Positions 38,561-46,526 of a DNA stretch of 64,000 nucleotides are shown piece by piece. Location of the stretch: NCBI GenBank assembly GCA_020445145.1, contig JAGRHC010000021.1, positions 1 to 64,000 of the forward strand, written 5' to 3'. Numbering within the stretch: the stretch's first letter is position 1; each line of letters begins with the position of its first letter. Source of the stretch: Alphaproteobacteria bacterium. Lineage in GTDB: Bacteria > Pseudomonadota > Alphaproteobacteria > Micavibrionales > Micavibrionaceae. Below the pieces are notes generated by a model. That model made no database searches. It was not told the DNA's origin and was given only the letters and a program-made list of their open reading frames with translations. The position numbers and the translations under genes were made by a program.

Positions 38561-39175
38561 ATGTTCCAGGAAGCTCATGTAAAACTTGATCTTGATGAAA
38601 CTGCATCTGTTCTGGATGTCGTTAACGAGATGGTTGAAGGTAGTTTGTTTGATCCTTTGGAGACAACGATTCTGGCGGTTGATTTGCCTTTTTATGAGGG
38701 ATGGCGGTTTTTGGATATCGCCGATCATGCGACGTCGCCTCCGCTCCAGCGCTATGTGTTTCAGAAGGAAGACGGCTTTATTATGCTGGATTGGAGTTAT
38801 CGGCCTATTTATGTGGTGAACGAACTGGCGCCGGTAAAGATAGATGAAGAGACGGTTTTAGATTATGTGCGTTTTTTCTTTTCTCATGTGCGGGGAAAGC
38901 ACGGGCGGTTTATTCTTTGTGAGAGTCTTGAGAATGTGAACTGGAAGGAAGAGCCTCCGGTGACCGCGCGAAAAAGTTTTGCTGATTTTATCAAGCCAAT
39001 GGAAATTCTTGAGATGCGCGAAGACGGGGTTTTTAAAATTGATGCACGGATGCTTTTGAAGGATGCCTTGTTTAAGGTCAATGTCTATGTCGAGCCTTCG
39101 GGGCGTGTCACTCTGACGGATCACGAAGTGTTGATTGAGGATATGCCTGTCCTCGATCATGTATTCGCGCAGTAA
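38561..39175 (+). CDS. Hypothetical protein, 204 aa
   Basis: A soluble acidic protein with no recognised family. It reads as alternating beta strands and short helices, for example ILAVDLPFYEGWRFLDIADH and QRYVFQKEDGFIMLDWSYRP. The C-terminus VEPSGRVTLTDHEVLIEDMP may be a beta domain. It is the first of three rightward unknown genes between hemE and dnaQ. No strong ribosome site precedes the ATG (ATAAGGCGAATCG upstream has a weak AAGG). Confidence 0.65.
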   Translation: MFQEAHVKLDLDETASVLDVVNEMVEGSLFDPLETTILAVDLPFYEGWRFLDIADHATSPPLQRYVFQKEDGFIMLDWSYRPIYVVNELAPVKIDEETVLDYVRFFFSHVRGKHGRFILCESLENVNWKEEPPVTARKSFADFIKPMEILEMREDGVFKIDARMLLKDALFKVNVYVEPSGRVTLTDHEVLIEDMPVLDHVFAQ

Positions 39176-39245
39176 ACTTTGATAAATGGGCTGTTTAGCC
39201 TGTTTTTTAAGATTTCATTCATCTTGTATTAAGTTGTTGTTAGGG

Positions 39246-39281
39246 AAAGAAATTTTTTTTGAAAAAAGTTTCTTTTTTTTC
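39246..39281 (+). terminator. Candidate AT-rich terminator hairpin
   Basis: AAAGAAATTTTTT and AAAAAAGTTTCTTT pair around TTGA, followed by a run of T. AT-only stems are weak, so it may be a partial terminator after the 38.6-kb gene. A second small GGCT-GTTT-AGCC hairpin with T6 is at 39189-39206. Confidence 0.4.
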
Positions 39282-39390
39282 GTTTTGGTAGGAAAGCGTT
39301 AAGAACTCCCGGCCATAATAGACCCATAGCCAGCGCAATTCTCGTTGGTTAGAGCGATTTTCGGCACATCAGGGTAACTGGTCAGGATTA

Positions 39391-40722
39391 ATGAGCGATT
39401 TTTTTGAAAATATTGTTGAGACTACAGGTCTTGAAAACAGGGTATGCCGCGTGGCTTACACGCTGGATAACGCGCAACCGGTTTTGTGCTCTATTATTGG
39501 AGACCAGCCTCTTTTTTATATGGATTTTGAAGACGACATTCTTGATGAAGATGACGGTTTCTTTGACGGGTCCGAGCTTGGTCTGCTGGACTATGAAATT
39601 CAGACTTTGAAAGAAGAAATTGCCGGGTTTGAGAGTTACTCCCCGCTGGTTTCTCAAGGTGGTCTTATGGAACGCGTAGAAGAATTTTCCGAGAATATCG
39701 ATTATGTGACCGGGGCTAAGGATTTTGGTGACAAACCAGCCAGCCTTAAAGAGATTCAAGATGTTCTGGTGCAAAGCAGACTGGCTTCGGCTTATCTCGA
39801 TTTTGCGCGGGAGCATAAGATCAATATTGTGATAAGCAAACAGGTCGAAAAGGCCTTTTATGATCGTCGCAGCGGGACGATTTCTCTCAATCCGGATTTG
39901 AGCCGGACTGAGCAAGTGCTTTTGATGGTGCGTGAGTTGCGCCGTCACTGGCAGCACCGGAACGGGGTTTTGATTAATCCCCTGATGTTCCAGCCGGAGA
40001 ATGCTATTCTGGTGAACCGGTCTCAGGAAGCTGATTTGACGATTTCTATGGTGCGGGTTGCGTGGGAATTGCAACTGGCCGGGATTCACGAGGTTTGGGA
40101 AAGACTTGAAAATTCGCCGATGGGTGATCTGGCGCGAGCTTTTGCGCGCGAGGCGTTTATGGATTTCCGTACGATTAACAACGGCGTTGCTTCTGCGGCG
40201 GTATTCGAGGCGTGGTTCCTGTCCGAGCGTTGCCGCCAGCAAGATAAGAAAATCATACAGGCAATGCTTGCCGACTATAAGGGATATGTGTTCGACAATC
40301 CGGGGGCGTCTGAATCTGTGACGGCGGAACTGATTTCCGGACTCGGGAGCATGCCGTACGGCAAAAATTACCTGGCGGTTCATGCCGTGACGATTATGAG
40401 TGACCCTATTTTTACCGAGGTACGCGATCGGTCGAATGCTAATTTCCTGTGGTTTATTAAGTTCGAGCGCTCCTTTAAAGAAACGGAACGGGCTTTGCAG
40501 ACGGATACAGACTTATCCACACATGATGTTCGTCATGATCTGTTGAACGCACAAAGTCAGGACCGTTTTGATGAAAACCAAAAAGCTGCAGAAATCATTC
40601 ATCTTTTCCCACAAGGGCTCGAAGCCTCTGCCGGCGGAAAAGGGAGCAAGCTTCTTTCGGACAAGCGGCGAAGCGCAGGTAGTGCCGAAATTATCGATTT
40701 TAAGCGCTGGTCGGAACGCTGA
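39391..40722 (+). CDS. Unknown protein A of a paralogous pair, degenerate DUF6782/metallopeptidase-like
   Basis: A 443-residue protein. Residues about 115-325 align by eye with the next gene: KINIVISKQVEKAFYDRRSG matches its WKIGLEDLHGGEYCIDVERK. VLLMVRELRRHWQHRNG matches VVTLIKALRDVWQEKRHG, and YLAVHAVTIMSDPIFTEV matches YLQGMGAEIMADPLYCGM. The helix around RELRRHWQH recalls the HExxH-type helix of DUF6782 putative metallopeptidases, but the catalytic HE pair is absent. An AGGA site precedes the ATG. Function unknown. Confidence 0.72.
   Translation: MSDFFENIVETTGLENRVCRVAYTLDNAQPVLCSIIGDQPLFYMDFEDDILDEDDGFFDGSELGLLDYEIQTLKEEIAGFESYSPLVSQGGLMERVEEFSENIDYVTGAKDFGDKPASLKEIQDVLVQSRLASAYLDFAREHKINIVISKQVEKAFYDRRSGTISLNPDLSRTEQVLLMVRELRRHWQHRNGVLINPLMFQPENAILVNRSQEADLTISMVRVAWELQLAGIHEVWERLENSPMGDLARAFAREAFMDFRTINNGVASAAVFEAWFLSERCRQQDKKIIQAMLADYKGYVFDNPGASESVTAELISGLGSMPYGKNYLAVHAVTIMSDPIFTEVRDRSNANFLWFIKFERSFKETERALQTDTDLSTHDVRHDLLNAQSQDRFDENQKAAEIIHLFPQGLEASAGGKGSKLLSDKRRSAGSAEIIDFKRWSER
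40513..40521 (+). other. Isolated perfect DnaA box inside a coding region
   Basis: TTATCCACA is a perfect DnaA 9-mer, within the 39.4-kb gene. A single box in coding DNA may be chance. Confidence 0.3.
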
Positions 40723-40756
40723 GGCGTCTGTTGGTGCTGCGTGTATTGATGGGTAT

Positions 40757-41761
40757 ATGAGTGTGAAGAGTCCTAAAACTACTAAAAAAGCGATAGATTT
40801 GACGGCGCTGCGTGATCTGGCGGTTCTTGACGTTCAGAACGAGTGGTTTTTGGCTGACCTGTTCGATTTAACGTCCGATTATCATGATCTTTTTTCCGAT
40901 ATTTGCGATGTGCAGGACTATAACACGGTTTTGAGCTGGTGTTTGCATGTGCTTGGGGAAAGTCCGAGCGGGCGTGCGATGCTTAAGGAAGCGATGGAAG
41001 CGGACTGGAAGATCGGTCTTGAGGATTTACACGGTGGTGAATATTGCATCGATGTCGAGCGTAAGGTTTTGCTGCTGGATAATAATACGCTTGTGCCTTC
41101 GGCGCTGGGGCGGTCGAGTTATTTTCGGAATATGACGGTTGTGACGTTGATTAAGGCGCTGCGCGATGTGTGGCAGGAAAAGCGGCATGGTGCGTTTGAT
41201 GTTTATTATCGCCCGGAGCATATTATGACGCTGGAGCGGGTGCGGGCTGCGGATTGTGCGGCGGTATCCATCCTTGTAGGCTGGGAGCTTCGTAATGAGG
41301 AGCATGGCGCTGTGTGGCGGCATTTGATCGGGTCGGAGAACGGGGATATGGCGATGGTTTATTCCGGGCATCTGGAGCGCGATCCTTCGGCGCGGTTTAG
41401 CGGGCGCGCTTTGGCGGCAGCGTTCAAACAATGGTTTAAAGATGAGCAGCGGGTCAATTCTTGCGATCATGATACGCTGGAATATCTGGACGATGTTTTG
41501 GCGGAGTCTTCAGTTCTTAATCCGTTTGGTAAGAAAAAGCCGGGGCGGATGGCGGTCGAGGTTTTATCCTGTCTGCCGGACAAGACGGCCTATCTGCAAG
41601 GGATGGGTGCGGAGATTATGGCTGATCCGCTGTATTGCGGGATGGATGATCCGATCAACCAGTCTCATTTGTTCCATATTCTTTATGATCTTGAAGCTGT
41701 GATTGTCGGGGATGTGCCGTTTCGTGATGCTGATCTCGCGCGGCGGATTTTTCCGGAATAA
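40757..41761 (+). CDS. Unknown protein B of the paralogous pair
   Basis: A 334-residue soluble protein, paralogous to the preceding gene over most of its length (shared pattern GYDEL-like helices, the ALRDVWQEKRHG segment, WELRNEEHGAVW against WELQLAGIHEVW, and MADPLYCG). It too lacks HExxH. The start at 40757 follows the stop of gene A by 34 bp. The frame runs back to 40568 inside gene A, but that part reads unlike either protein. A terminator (41828-41865) follows. Confidence 0.7.
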   Translation: MSVKSPKTTKKAIDLTALRDLAVLDVQNEWFLADLFDLTSDYHDLFSDICDVQDYNTVLSWCLHVLGESPSGRAMLKEAMEADWKIGLEDLHGGEYCIDVERKVLLLDNNTLVPSALGRSSYFRNMTVVTLIKALRDVWQEKRHGAFDVYYRPEHIMTLERVRAADCAAVSILVGWELRNEEHGAVWRHLIGSENGDMAMVYSGHLERDPSARFSGRALAAAFKQWFKDEQRVNSCDHDTLEYLDDVLAESSVLNPFGKKKPGRMAVEVLSCLPDKTAYLQGMGAEIMADPLYCGMDDPINQSHLFHILYDLEAVIVGDVPFRDADLARRIFPE

Positions 41762-41806
41762 GCTTCCAGCGTTTCATTCTGGCTGCGTTGCTCGTCGCAC
41801 GCGTTT
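41761..41806. repeat. Partial copy of the GCGTAC-hairpin repeat family
   Basis: AGCTTCCAGCGTTTCATTCT and the TGCGTTGCTCGTCG that follows match the left half of the 98-bp repeat at 47814, but the right half is missing. The copy starts on the last base of the preceding stop codon. Confidence 0.6.
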
Positions 41807-41827
41807 ATTGGGTTTAGCAACAAAACT

Positions 41828-41865
41828 AGGGCATCAAGTCTTTGGCTTGGTGCCCTTATTTTTTT
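41828..41865 (+). terminator. Intrinsic terminator after the paralogous pair
   Basis: AGGGCATCAAG and CTTGGTGCCCT form an 11-bp stem (one G-U) around TCTTTGG, followed by TATTTTTTT. It ends the rightward unit just before dnaQ. Confidence 0.9.
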
Positions 41866-41867
41866 GA

Positions 41868-42560
41868 TCAGGCTTTTTTCCAGAGAGGTTCTTTGAGCTG
41901 GCTTATCATTTCGGCGTGGGCGGCCAGTTCTTCGGCGCTGGCCGTGTGGGGGCGTGGTTCGCGGAAGGGGCGGGATTTGGCGGCGGCGTTTACAGTTTCG
42001 CTTTGTGCAGCGGATTGGTTCGCGGTGAGGCTGAGGCCGTGCTGGCGGCCGCCGAGGAGTTCGAGGTAGACTTCGGCGAGGAGTTCGGAGTCGAGGAGCG
42101 CGCCGTGGAAGGTTCGGGCGGTGTTGTCGATGCTGAAACGGCGGCATAATGCGTCAAGGTTGGCTGGAGAGCCGGGGAATTTTTTGCGGGCGATCATCAG
42201 CGTGTCGACGACGCGGGTTTTGCTGATTTCCGGGTGGCCGACGTTTTTAAGCTCCCAGTTGAGGAATTTCATATCAAACTCGGCGTTGTGGATGACGAGT
42301 TTGCTGTCATCGCCGATGAAGTCGATGAACTCGGTGTAGACCTGAGAGAAGACGGGTTTGTCTTTGACGAAGTCGTTGGTGATGCCGTGGACGGCGGTGG
42401 CTTCGGCAGGGATGTCGCGCTCGGGGTTGATGTAGATCTGGCAGGTTTTGCCTGAGGGCAGGTGGTTGACGAGCTCGACGGCGCCGATTTCGATGATGCG
42501 GTCGCCGGAGAACGGGTCCATGCCGGTGGTTTCGGTGTCGAGTACGATTTCGCGGATCAT
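41868..42560 (-). CDS. dnaQ: DNA polymerase III epsilon subunit (3'-5' proofreading exonuclease)
   Basis: Epsilon proofreads for the replicase. The Exo I motif is DTETTG (D8, E10), Exo II is HNAEFDMKFLNWEL and Exo III is HGALLDSELLAEVYLEL, so all catalytic residues are present. Length 230 is normal, with a Pro/Glu-rich clamp-contact tail. Its ATG overlaps the coaE stop (TGATG). It is the last gene of ppsR-maf-aroE-(YdeI)-coaE-dnaQ. Confidence 0.97.
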   Translation of the reverse strand: MIREIVLDTETTGMDPFSGDRIIEIGAVELVNHLPSGKTCQIYINPERDIPAEATAVHGITNDFVKDKPVFSQVYTEFIDFIGDDSKLVIHNAEFDMKFLNWELKNVGHPEISKTRVVDTLMIARKKFPGSPANLDALCRRFSIDNTARTFHGALLDSELLAEVYLELLGGRQHGLSLTANQSAAQSETVNAAAKSRPFREPRPHTASAEELAAHAEMISQLKEPLWKKA

Positions 42561-43219
42561 CAGGCCAGTTCCTCTTCGGCGATTTTTTTCGGGGCGGGCG
42601 GCGTTTCTTTTGCGCGGATGTTGAGCAAGGCGGATTTGAGGGCCTGCATGGTGTAAGCGCGCCCTGCTCCGGTCGGGATAACGTAATCGGCGAGTGTGCG
42701 TTTTTCTGTATCGGGCATCTGGGTTTGCAGGATGGCCTGGAACCGGGTTTCCGTCATCCCGGGGCGGGCGAGGACGCGCTGGCGCTGGATGTTGTAGGGC
42801 GCCGAGACGCTTAAGGTATAGTCGAGATATTGGTCTGCGCCTTTTTCGAACAGGAGCGGGATATCTAGGCAGGCGATTTCAACGCCTTTTCGCTGACTTG
42901 CGCGCAGGAACTCAAGCTGGCTTTTGCGGACGAGCGGGTGGAGTATGCTTTCGAGGCGCTCGCGGGCGCTTGCATCTTTGAAGACGAGGGCGCCGAGTTC
43001 CTTGCGTTTCAGGGTTTTGGTTTTTTTATCGTATAGATTCTGATGGTCGAAATAGGGGAAGGCGGCGGCGAGGGCTGGCCGGGCCGGGGAGTCCGGTTCG
43101 AGGAGGCTGTGGACGCAGGCATCGGCATCGTGGACGGGAATGCGCATGGTTTCCATCATCGCGGCTACGGTCGATTTTCCCATTCCGATGGAGCCAGTCA
43201 GGCCGAGGACGATCATCAT
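42560..43219 (-). CDS. coaE: Dephospho-CoA kinase
   Basis: CoaE phosphorylates dephospho-CoA, the last step of coenzyme A synthesis. The P-loop GLTGSIGMGKST is at residues 6-17, with the CoA-binding VHDADACVHSLL following and a DIPLLFEKGAD motif near 120. Length 219 is typical. There are two adjacent ATGs; I use the first. It is coupled to dnaQ by TGATG. Confidence 0.96.
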   Translation of the reverse strand: MMIVLGLTGSIGMGKSTVAAMMETMRIPVHDADACVHSLLEPDSPARPALAAAFPYFDHQNLYDKKTKTLKRKELGALVFKDASARERLESILHPLVRKSQLEFLRASQRKGVEIACLDIPLLFEKGADQYLDYTLSVSAPYNIQRQRVLARPGMTETRFQAILQTQMPDTEKRTLADYVIPTGAGRAYTMQALKSALLNIRAKETPPAPKKIAEEELA

Positions 43220-43339
43220 AGTCTTTCCACTTTATTTTTACACAGTGTTGCCGCACTGCTTCCGTATACTTATACGCTACGTCGTTTGCACCTTGTTGAA
43301 AATAAATTGAAACGACTATTAATTTCAATCGATTTAAAA

Positions 43340-43591
43340 TCAACGATGTGGGCATCCGGGCCAACAACAGGGTCGGCGCTTTCCCTGACTGAGGTTTTCG
43401 CAGCCCCAGGTGATGCGGCGGTTTCTTGTTTCTTCCTTTTTCGCAGACTCGATCCAGCATATCCATTCATTGCGGGCGAGCGGCGTGATGTCCATCCATG
43501 TTGCCAAGGCTTCGGGGGTTGTATCAAGCGCTTTTTTTAAATCGTCTGGAAGGTTATGAACGACGCCGCCGGGGATTTCATTTTTTGGCAT
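43340..43591 (-). CDS. YdeI/OmpD-associated-like protein, short form
   Basis: An 83-residue protein whose pattern PDDLKKALDTTPEALATWMD, ITPLARNEWICWIESAKK and a Cys-rich tail (GKRRPCCWPGCPHR) match the C-terminal YdeI/OmpD-associated family. Full members are longer, so this is a stand-alone domain. The last part has four cysteines and may bind metal. It lies between coaE and aroE, which are usually adjacent, so it is an insertion in the operon. Confidence 0.8.
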   Translation of the reverse strand: MPKNEIPGGVVHNLPDDLKKALDTTPEALATWMDITPLARNEWICWIESAKKEETRNRRITWGCENLSQGKRRPCCWPGCPHR

Positions 43592-43605
43592 GATTGTCTC
43601 CGTTG

Positions 43606-44448
43606 TCAGGACAAGACTTTTTCACGCAAATCTTCTGTGACCTCCGGCATTATGCCGTGCCAGAGTTTGAAGCCGGGGCGGGCTTGGTGCAAGAGCATGC
43701 CGATGCCGGTGATGATCGGGTTGCCGTTGGCTTTGGCCTTGGTGAGGAGGTCGGTCATCAGGGGGGCGTAGACGATGTCGTTGACGTGCGCGGCGGGCGG
43801 CAGGTGCGTCAGGTCGATTTCGAGCGGGGTTTTTCCGGTCATGCCGAGAGAGGTGGTGTTGACGAGGAGGTTCAGGTCTTGCTGGGTTGATTTTTCGCTG
43901 CGGGCGTCCCAGTTGAGGAGTTTGATTTTCTCCGGGGTGGAAGCGTTCTCGAGGAGTTCCAGCGCTTTTTCTTTTGTGCGGTTGGAGAGGCGAATTTCGG
44001 GGACGCCCTGGGCGATGAGGCCCTGGATGATTGCTCTTGCCGCGCCCCCTGCCCCGAGAACCAGCGCCGGGCCTTTGGTGAAGTCGAAATCGGGCGCGGT
44101 TTCACGGATGTTCTGTGTGAAACCGTAGACGTCGGTGTTGGTGCCGGAGAGTTTACCGTTTTCGATTGTTACGGTGTTGACGGCGCCGACGATGCGGGCG
44201 AGGTCGTCGATTTGATCGCACAGGCTCATGATGTCGACTTTGTGCGGGACGGTGATGTTGAAGCCTTTGTAGCCTTCGCGGATGAGGGTCTGGACGCCCT
44301 CCTCCAGATCTTCGCAAGGCAGGTCGATGGCTTCGTAGGTGGCGTTCAGGCCGTGTTTTGCAATCCAGTGACCATGGATCAGGGGGGATTTGCTGTGGCT
44401 GACGGGGTGGCCGATGAGGGCGGTTTTTGTGGTCATGTTCGTCGTCAT
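43606..44448 (-). CDS. aroE: Shikimate dehydrogenase (NADP+)
   Basis: AroE reduces 3-dehydroshikimate in aromatic amino-acid synthesis. Shikimate-binding IGHPVSHSKSPLIHG is near the N-terminus and the NADP loop LGAGGAARAI is mid-protein, with NRTKEKAL after it. I set the start at 44448, where the ATG overlaps the maf stop (ATGA); the frame extends to 44679 only as an antisense shadow of maf. Length 280 is normal. Confidence 0.96.
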   Translation of the reverse strand: MTTNMTTKTALIGHPVSHSKSPLIHGHWIAKHGLNATYEAIDLPCEDLEEGVQTLIREGYKGFNITVPHKVDIMSLCDQIDDLARIVGAVNTVTIENGKLSGTNTDVYGFTQNIRETAPDFDFTKGPALVLGAGGAARAIIQGLIAQGVPEIRLSNRTKEKALELLENASTPEKIKLLNWDARSEKSTQQDLNLLVNTTSLGMTGKTPLEIDLTHLPPAAHVNDIVYAPLMTDLLTKAKANGNPIITGIGMLLHQARPGFKLWHGIMPEVTEDLREKVLS

Positions 44449-45035
44449 GGCAAGAGCCCTTGTTGCTGGCGTAAGTAGGTTAGAAGCGGCGGGAGCGGCA
44501 AGCCCATGATGGTGAAGAGGTCGCCGTCTATTTCCTTGAACAGCCATGCGCCGGGGCCTTCGATGCGGTAGCCGCCGACGCAGGATGTGAGAGCTTTGGG
44601 GTCGCGGTCGGTGATGGCTATTAAGGCCGGTTTGTCCAGATCGTGCATGGTGAGCGCGGCTTGATTCACGTGAAACCAAAGGATTTCATGGTCTTTGGCG
44701 ATACAGACGGCAGAGATAAGGGTGTGGGTTTTGCCGCTTAGGGTTTCGAGTTGGGAAAGCCCCTCCTCCGGCGTTTTTGATTTTGTGAGGATGCGGTTTT
44801 CAAAGACCAGAGTCTGGTCAGCGCCGATGATGAGTGCGCCGGGGTTTTGGGATGCGATGTGCAGGGCTTTTTGTTTGGCCAGCTCGAGGGTGATGTCTTG
44901 CGGGGGGGTACCCTTGGCGGACAGGGATGTCAGGATTTGGCCTTCGTCGATGTCGGCTGGTTGGCATTTGAAGGACAGGCCGGCATTTTGCAGGATAGAC
45001 TGGCGTGCCTGGCTGGCGGAGGCGAGGACGATCAT
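44445..45035 (-). CDS. maf: Maf-like nucleoside triphosphate pyrophosphatase
   Basis: Maf/YhdE/YceF proteins hydrolyse non-canonical or methylated nucleotides such as dTTP/UTP or m7GTP. It begins LASASQARQSILQNAGL with the substrate-loop arginine, and has LIIGADQTL and the GGYRIEGPGAWLF motif. Length 196 is typical. It overlaps ppsR and aroE by four bases each (ATGA), so three genes are coupled. It also carries a parS-like site. Confidence 0.95.
   Translation of the reverse strand: MIVLASASQARQSILQNAGLSFKCQPADIDEGQILTSLSAKGTPPQDITLELAKQKALHIASQNPGALIIGADQTLVFENRILTKSKTPEEGLSQLETLSGKTHTLISAVCIAKDHEILWFHVNQAALTMHDLDKPALIAITDRDPKALTSCVGGYRIEGPGAWLFKEIDGDLFTIMGLPLPPLLTYLRQQQGLLP
44662..44677. 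promoter_or_regulatory. parS-like site 7 (within maf)
   Basis: TGATTCACGTGAAACC matches 14 of 16 positions, including the TTCACGTGAA core. It lies 14 kb from the nearest other site. Confidence 0.65.
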
Positions 45036-45904
45036 GATGATCCGGGGTCCATCTTTTCGCTGCTATTTTGTTTGTCCCAGCGGCTTTGCAAGAGTGCCAT
45101 GACTTCGGCGGCGGTTTCCTCGATCGAGCGTTTGGTAACGTCGATGACCGGCCAGTGATGCTGGGTGAAGAGGCGGCGGGCTTTGCGGACTTCTTCCTCG
45201 ATTTTGTCGGCGTCGAGGTAGGTGTTTTCTTCCAATGCTTTTTCGCCGGTTTTTTCAGCCTTCAGGCGGTTGCGGCGGATGTGGACGAGGCGCTCTGTTG
45301 CGGCGGTCAGGCCGACATACATGGGTTTGGGGTAGTTGAAATATTCTTCCGGGACCGGGATGTCGGGGATGAGCGGGATGTTGGCGGCTTTGATTCCACG
45401 GCGGGCAAGGAAGACGCTGGTCGGGGTTTTCGAGGTGCGGGAGACGCCGACGAGGACGACGTCTGCTTCGGCGAGACCCTTGAGGTTTTTGCCGTCGTCG
45501 AAGCGCATGGCGAATTCGATGGCGGAGACGCGCTTGAAGTAGGCGTCGTCCATGACGTGCTGGAGGCCGGGGACGCCTTTGGCGTGTCTGCCGAGGTAGC
45601 CGGAGAGCGTGTGGATGATCGGGTCGAGGACTGCGACGCATGGTACGCCGAGGTGATCGCAATGGTCTTGCAGGCGGCGGCGCATTCTTTCGTTGACGAA
45701 GGTGAAGACGACCGGGCCGGGGTTTTCATCGATGCGCTGGATGACACGCTCGAGCTGGCGCTCGGTGCGGACGAGGGGCCAGAATTTCTGGTTGGGCTCA
45801 ATCCCTTCGAACTGGGCGAGGCAGGCGCGGGACAGGCCGAGCAAGGTCGTGCCTGTCGCGTCGGAGACGAGGTGAATATAGAATTTCTTTTGTTCGTCTT
45901 CCAT
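45032..45904 (-). CDS. ppsR: Pyruvate phosphate dikinase/PEP synthase regulatory protein (DUF299)
   Basis: A bifunctional serine/threonine kinase and phosphorylase that controls pyruvate phosphate dikinase or PEP synthase. It begins FYIHLVSDATGTTL, has the P-loop-like GVSRTSKTPTSVFLARRG near residue 150, and FYIHLVSD/IPEEYF-type signatures. Length 290 is normal. It heads the leftward operon ppsR-maf-aroE-coaE-dnaQ, 24 bp after secB. Confidence 0.95.
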   Translation of the reverse strand: MEDEQKKFYIHLVSDATGTTLLGLSRACLAQFEGIEPNQKFWPLVRTERQLERVIQRIDENPGPVVFTFVNERMRRRLQDHCDHLGVPCVAVLDPIIHTLSGYLGRHAKGVPGLQHVMDDAYFKRVSAIEFAMRFDDGKNLKGLAEADVVLVGVSRTSKTPTSVFLARRGIKAANIPLIPDIPVPEEYFNYPKPMYVGLTAATERLVHIRRNRLKAEKTGEKALEENTYLDADKIEEEVRKARRLFTQHHWPVIDVTKRSIEETAAEVMALLQSRWDKQNSSEKMDPGSS

Positions 45905-45928
45905 ATTTTGCCGTTATGAGCTCTGTGC

Positions 45929-46462
45929 CTAGTTTACGGTTTGATTGGCTTCCAGGTCATCCTTCAGGTCTTCTTTGAAGCGCTGGATGTAGAGGGCCTG
46001 AAAATCGACAGGGTTCAGCAGTAATGGTGGATAGCCGCCTTGTGAGGTTGTCGTGGACAGGATCTGGCGGCAGAACGGGAAGGCAAAGCGCGGGATTTCA
46101 ATCAGGAGGATCGGGTGGTGCTGGTCTTCCGGGACGGCTTTGTCGATGGAAACCATGACGCCGTAGGCCATTTCGGCAATGAAGACAACTTGTTCGCCGC
46201 GGGTTGCGGTGGCTGTGACGATCAGGACCACTTCGTAGAGATTTTCGATTTCAGGGTCTTCGAGTTTGCGGGCATCCATGGCAATATTGACGTCCATTTC
46301 CGGTGCCCCTGCCCCGACGCGGAACGATGCCGGTGCATTTGGGTTTTCAAAGGACAGATCGCGTACATATTGGGTGTGGATGGTGACGGGCATGGCTCCG
46401 GCTGGTACTTTTCCTACTTCCGGTGCTTGTGTTTCGTTTGTTTGGTCGTCGTTCTCGCTCAT
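45929..46462 (-). CDS. secB: Protein-export chaperone SecB
   Basis: SecB is a cytosolic tetramer that keeps preproteins unfolded for SecA. Signatures are IHTQYVRDLSFENPNAP and MDVNIAMDARKL near the N-terminus, and AYGVMVSIDK and FPFCRQILSTTTSQGGYPPLLL (split) later. The ATG at 46462 gives the family N-terminus. A frame start at 46492 adds ten residues without a ribosome site. The C-terminus is acidic. Confidence 0.95.
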   Translation of the reverse strand: MSENDDQTNETQAPEVGKVPAGAMPVTIHTQYVRDLSFENPNAPASFRVGAGAPEMDVNIAMDARKLEDPEIENLYEVVLIVTATATRGEQVVFIAEMAYGVMVSIDKAVPEDQHHPILLIEIPRFAFPFCRQILSTTTSQGGYPPLLLNPVDFQALYIQRFKEDLKDDLEANQTVN

Positions 46463-46526
46463 CTTGCTTACTGTCCCTGAAATACGTTGCATTACAAGTT
46501 TGCTTTAGCATGAAAAGTGTTGCTTC

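Noticed and set aside
40568-40756. N-terminal extension of the second paralogue into the first gene
   Set aside because: The 63 added residues overlap gene A in another frame and look unlike a folded domain; ATG 40757 lies after the gene A stop.
44449-44679. N-terminal extension of aroE
   Set aside because: It runs out of frame through the maf coding region, and the ATGA overlap start at 44448 gives the known family N-terminus.
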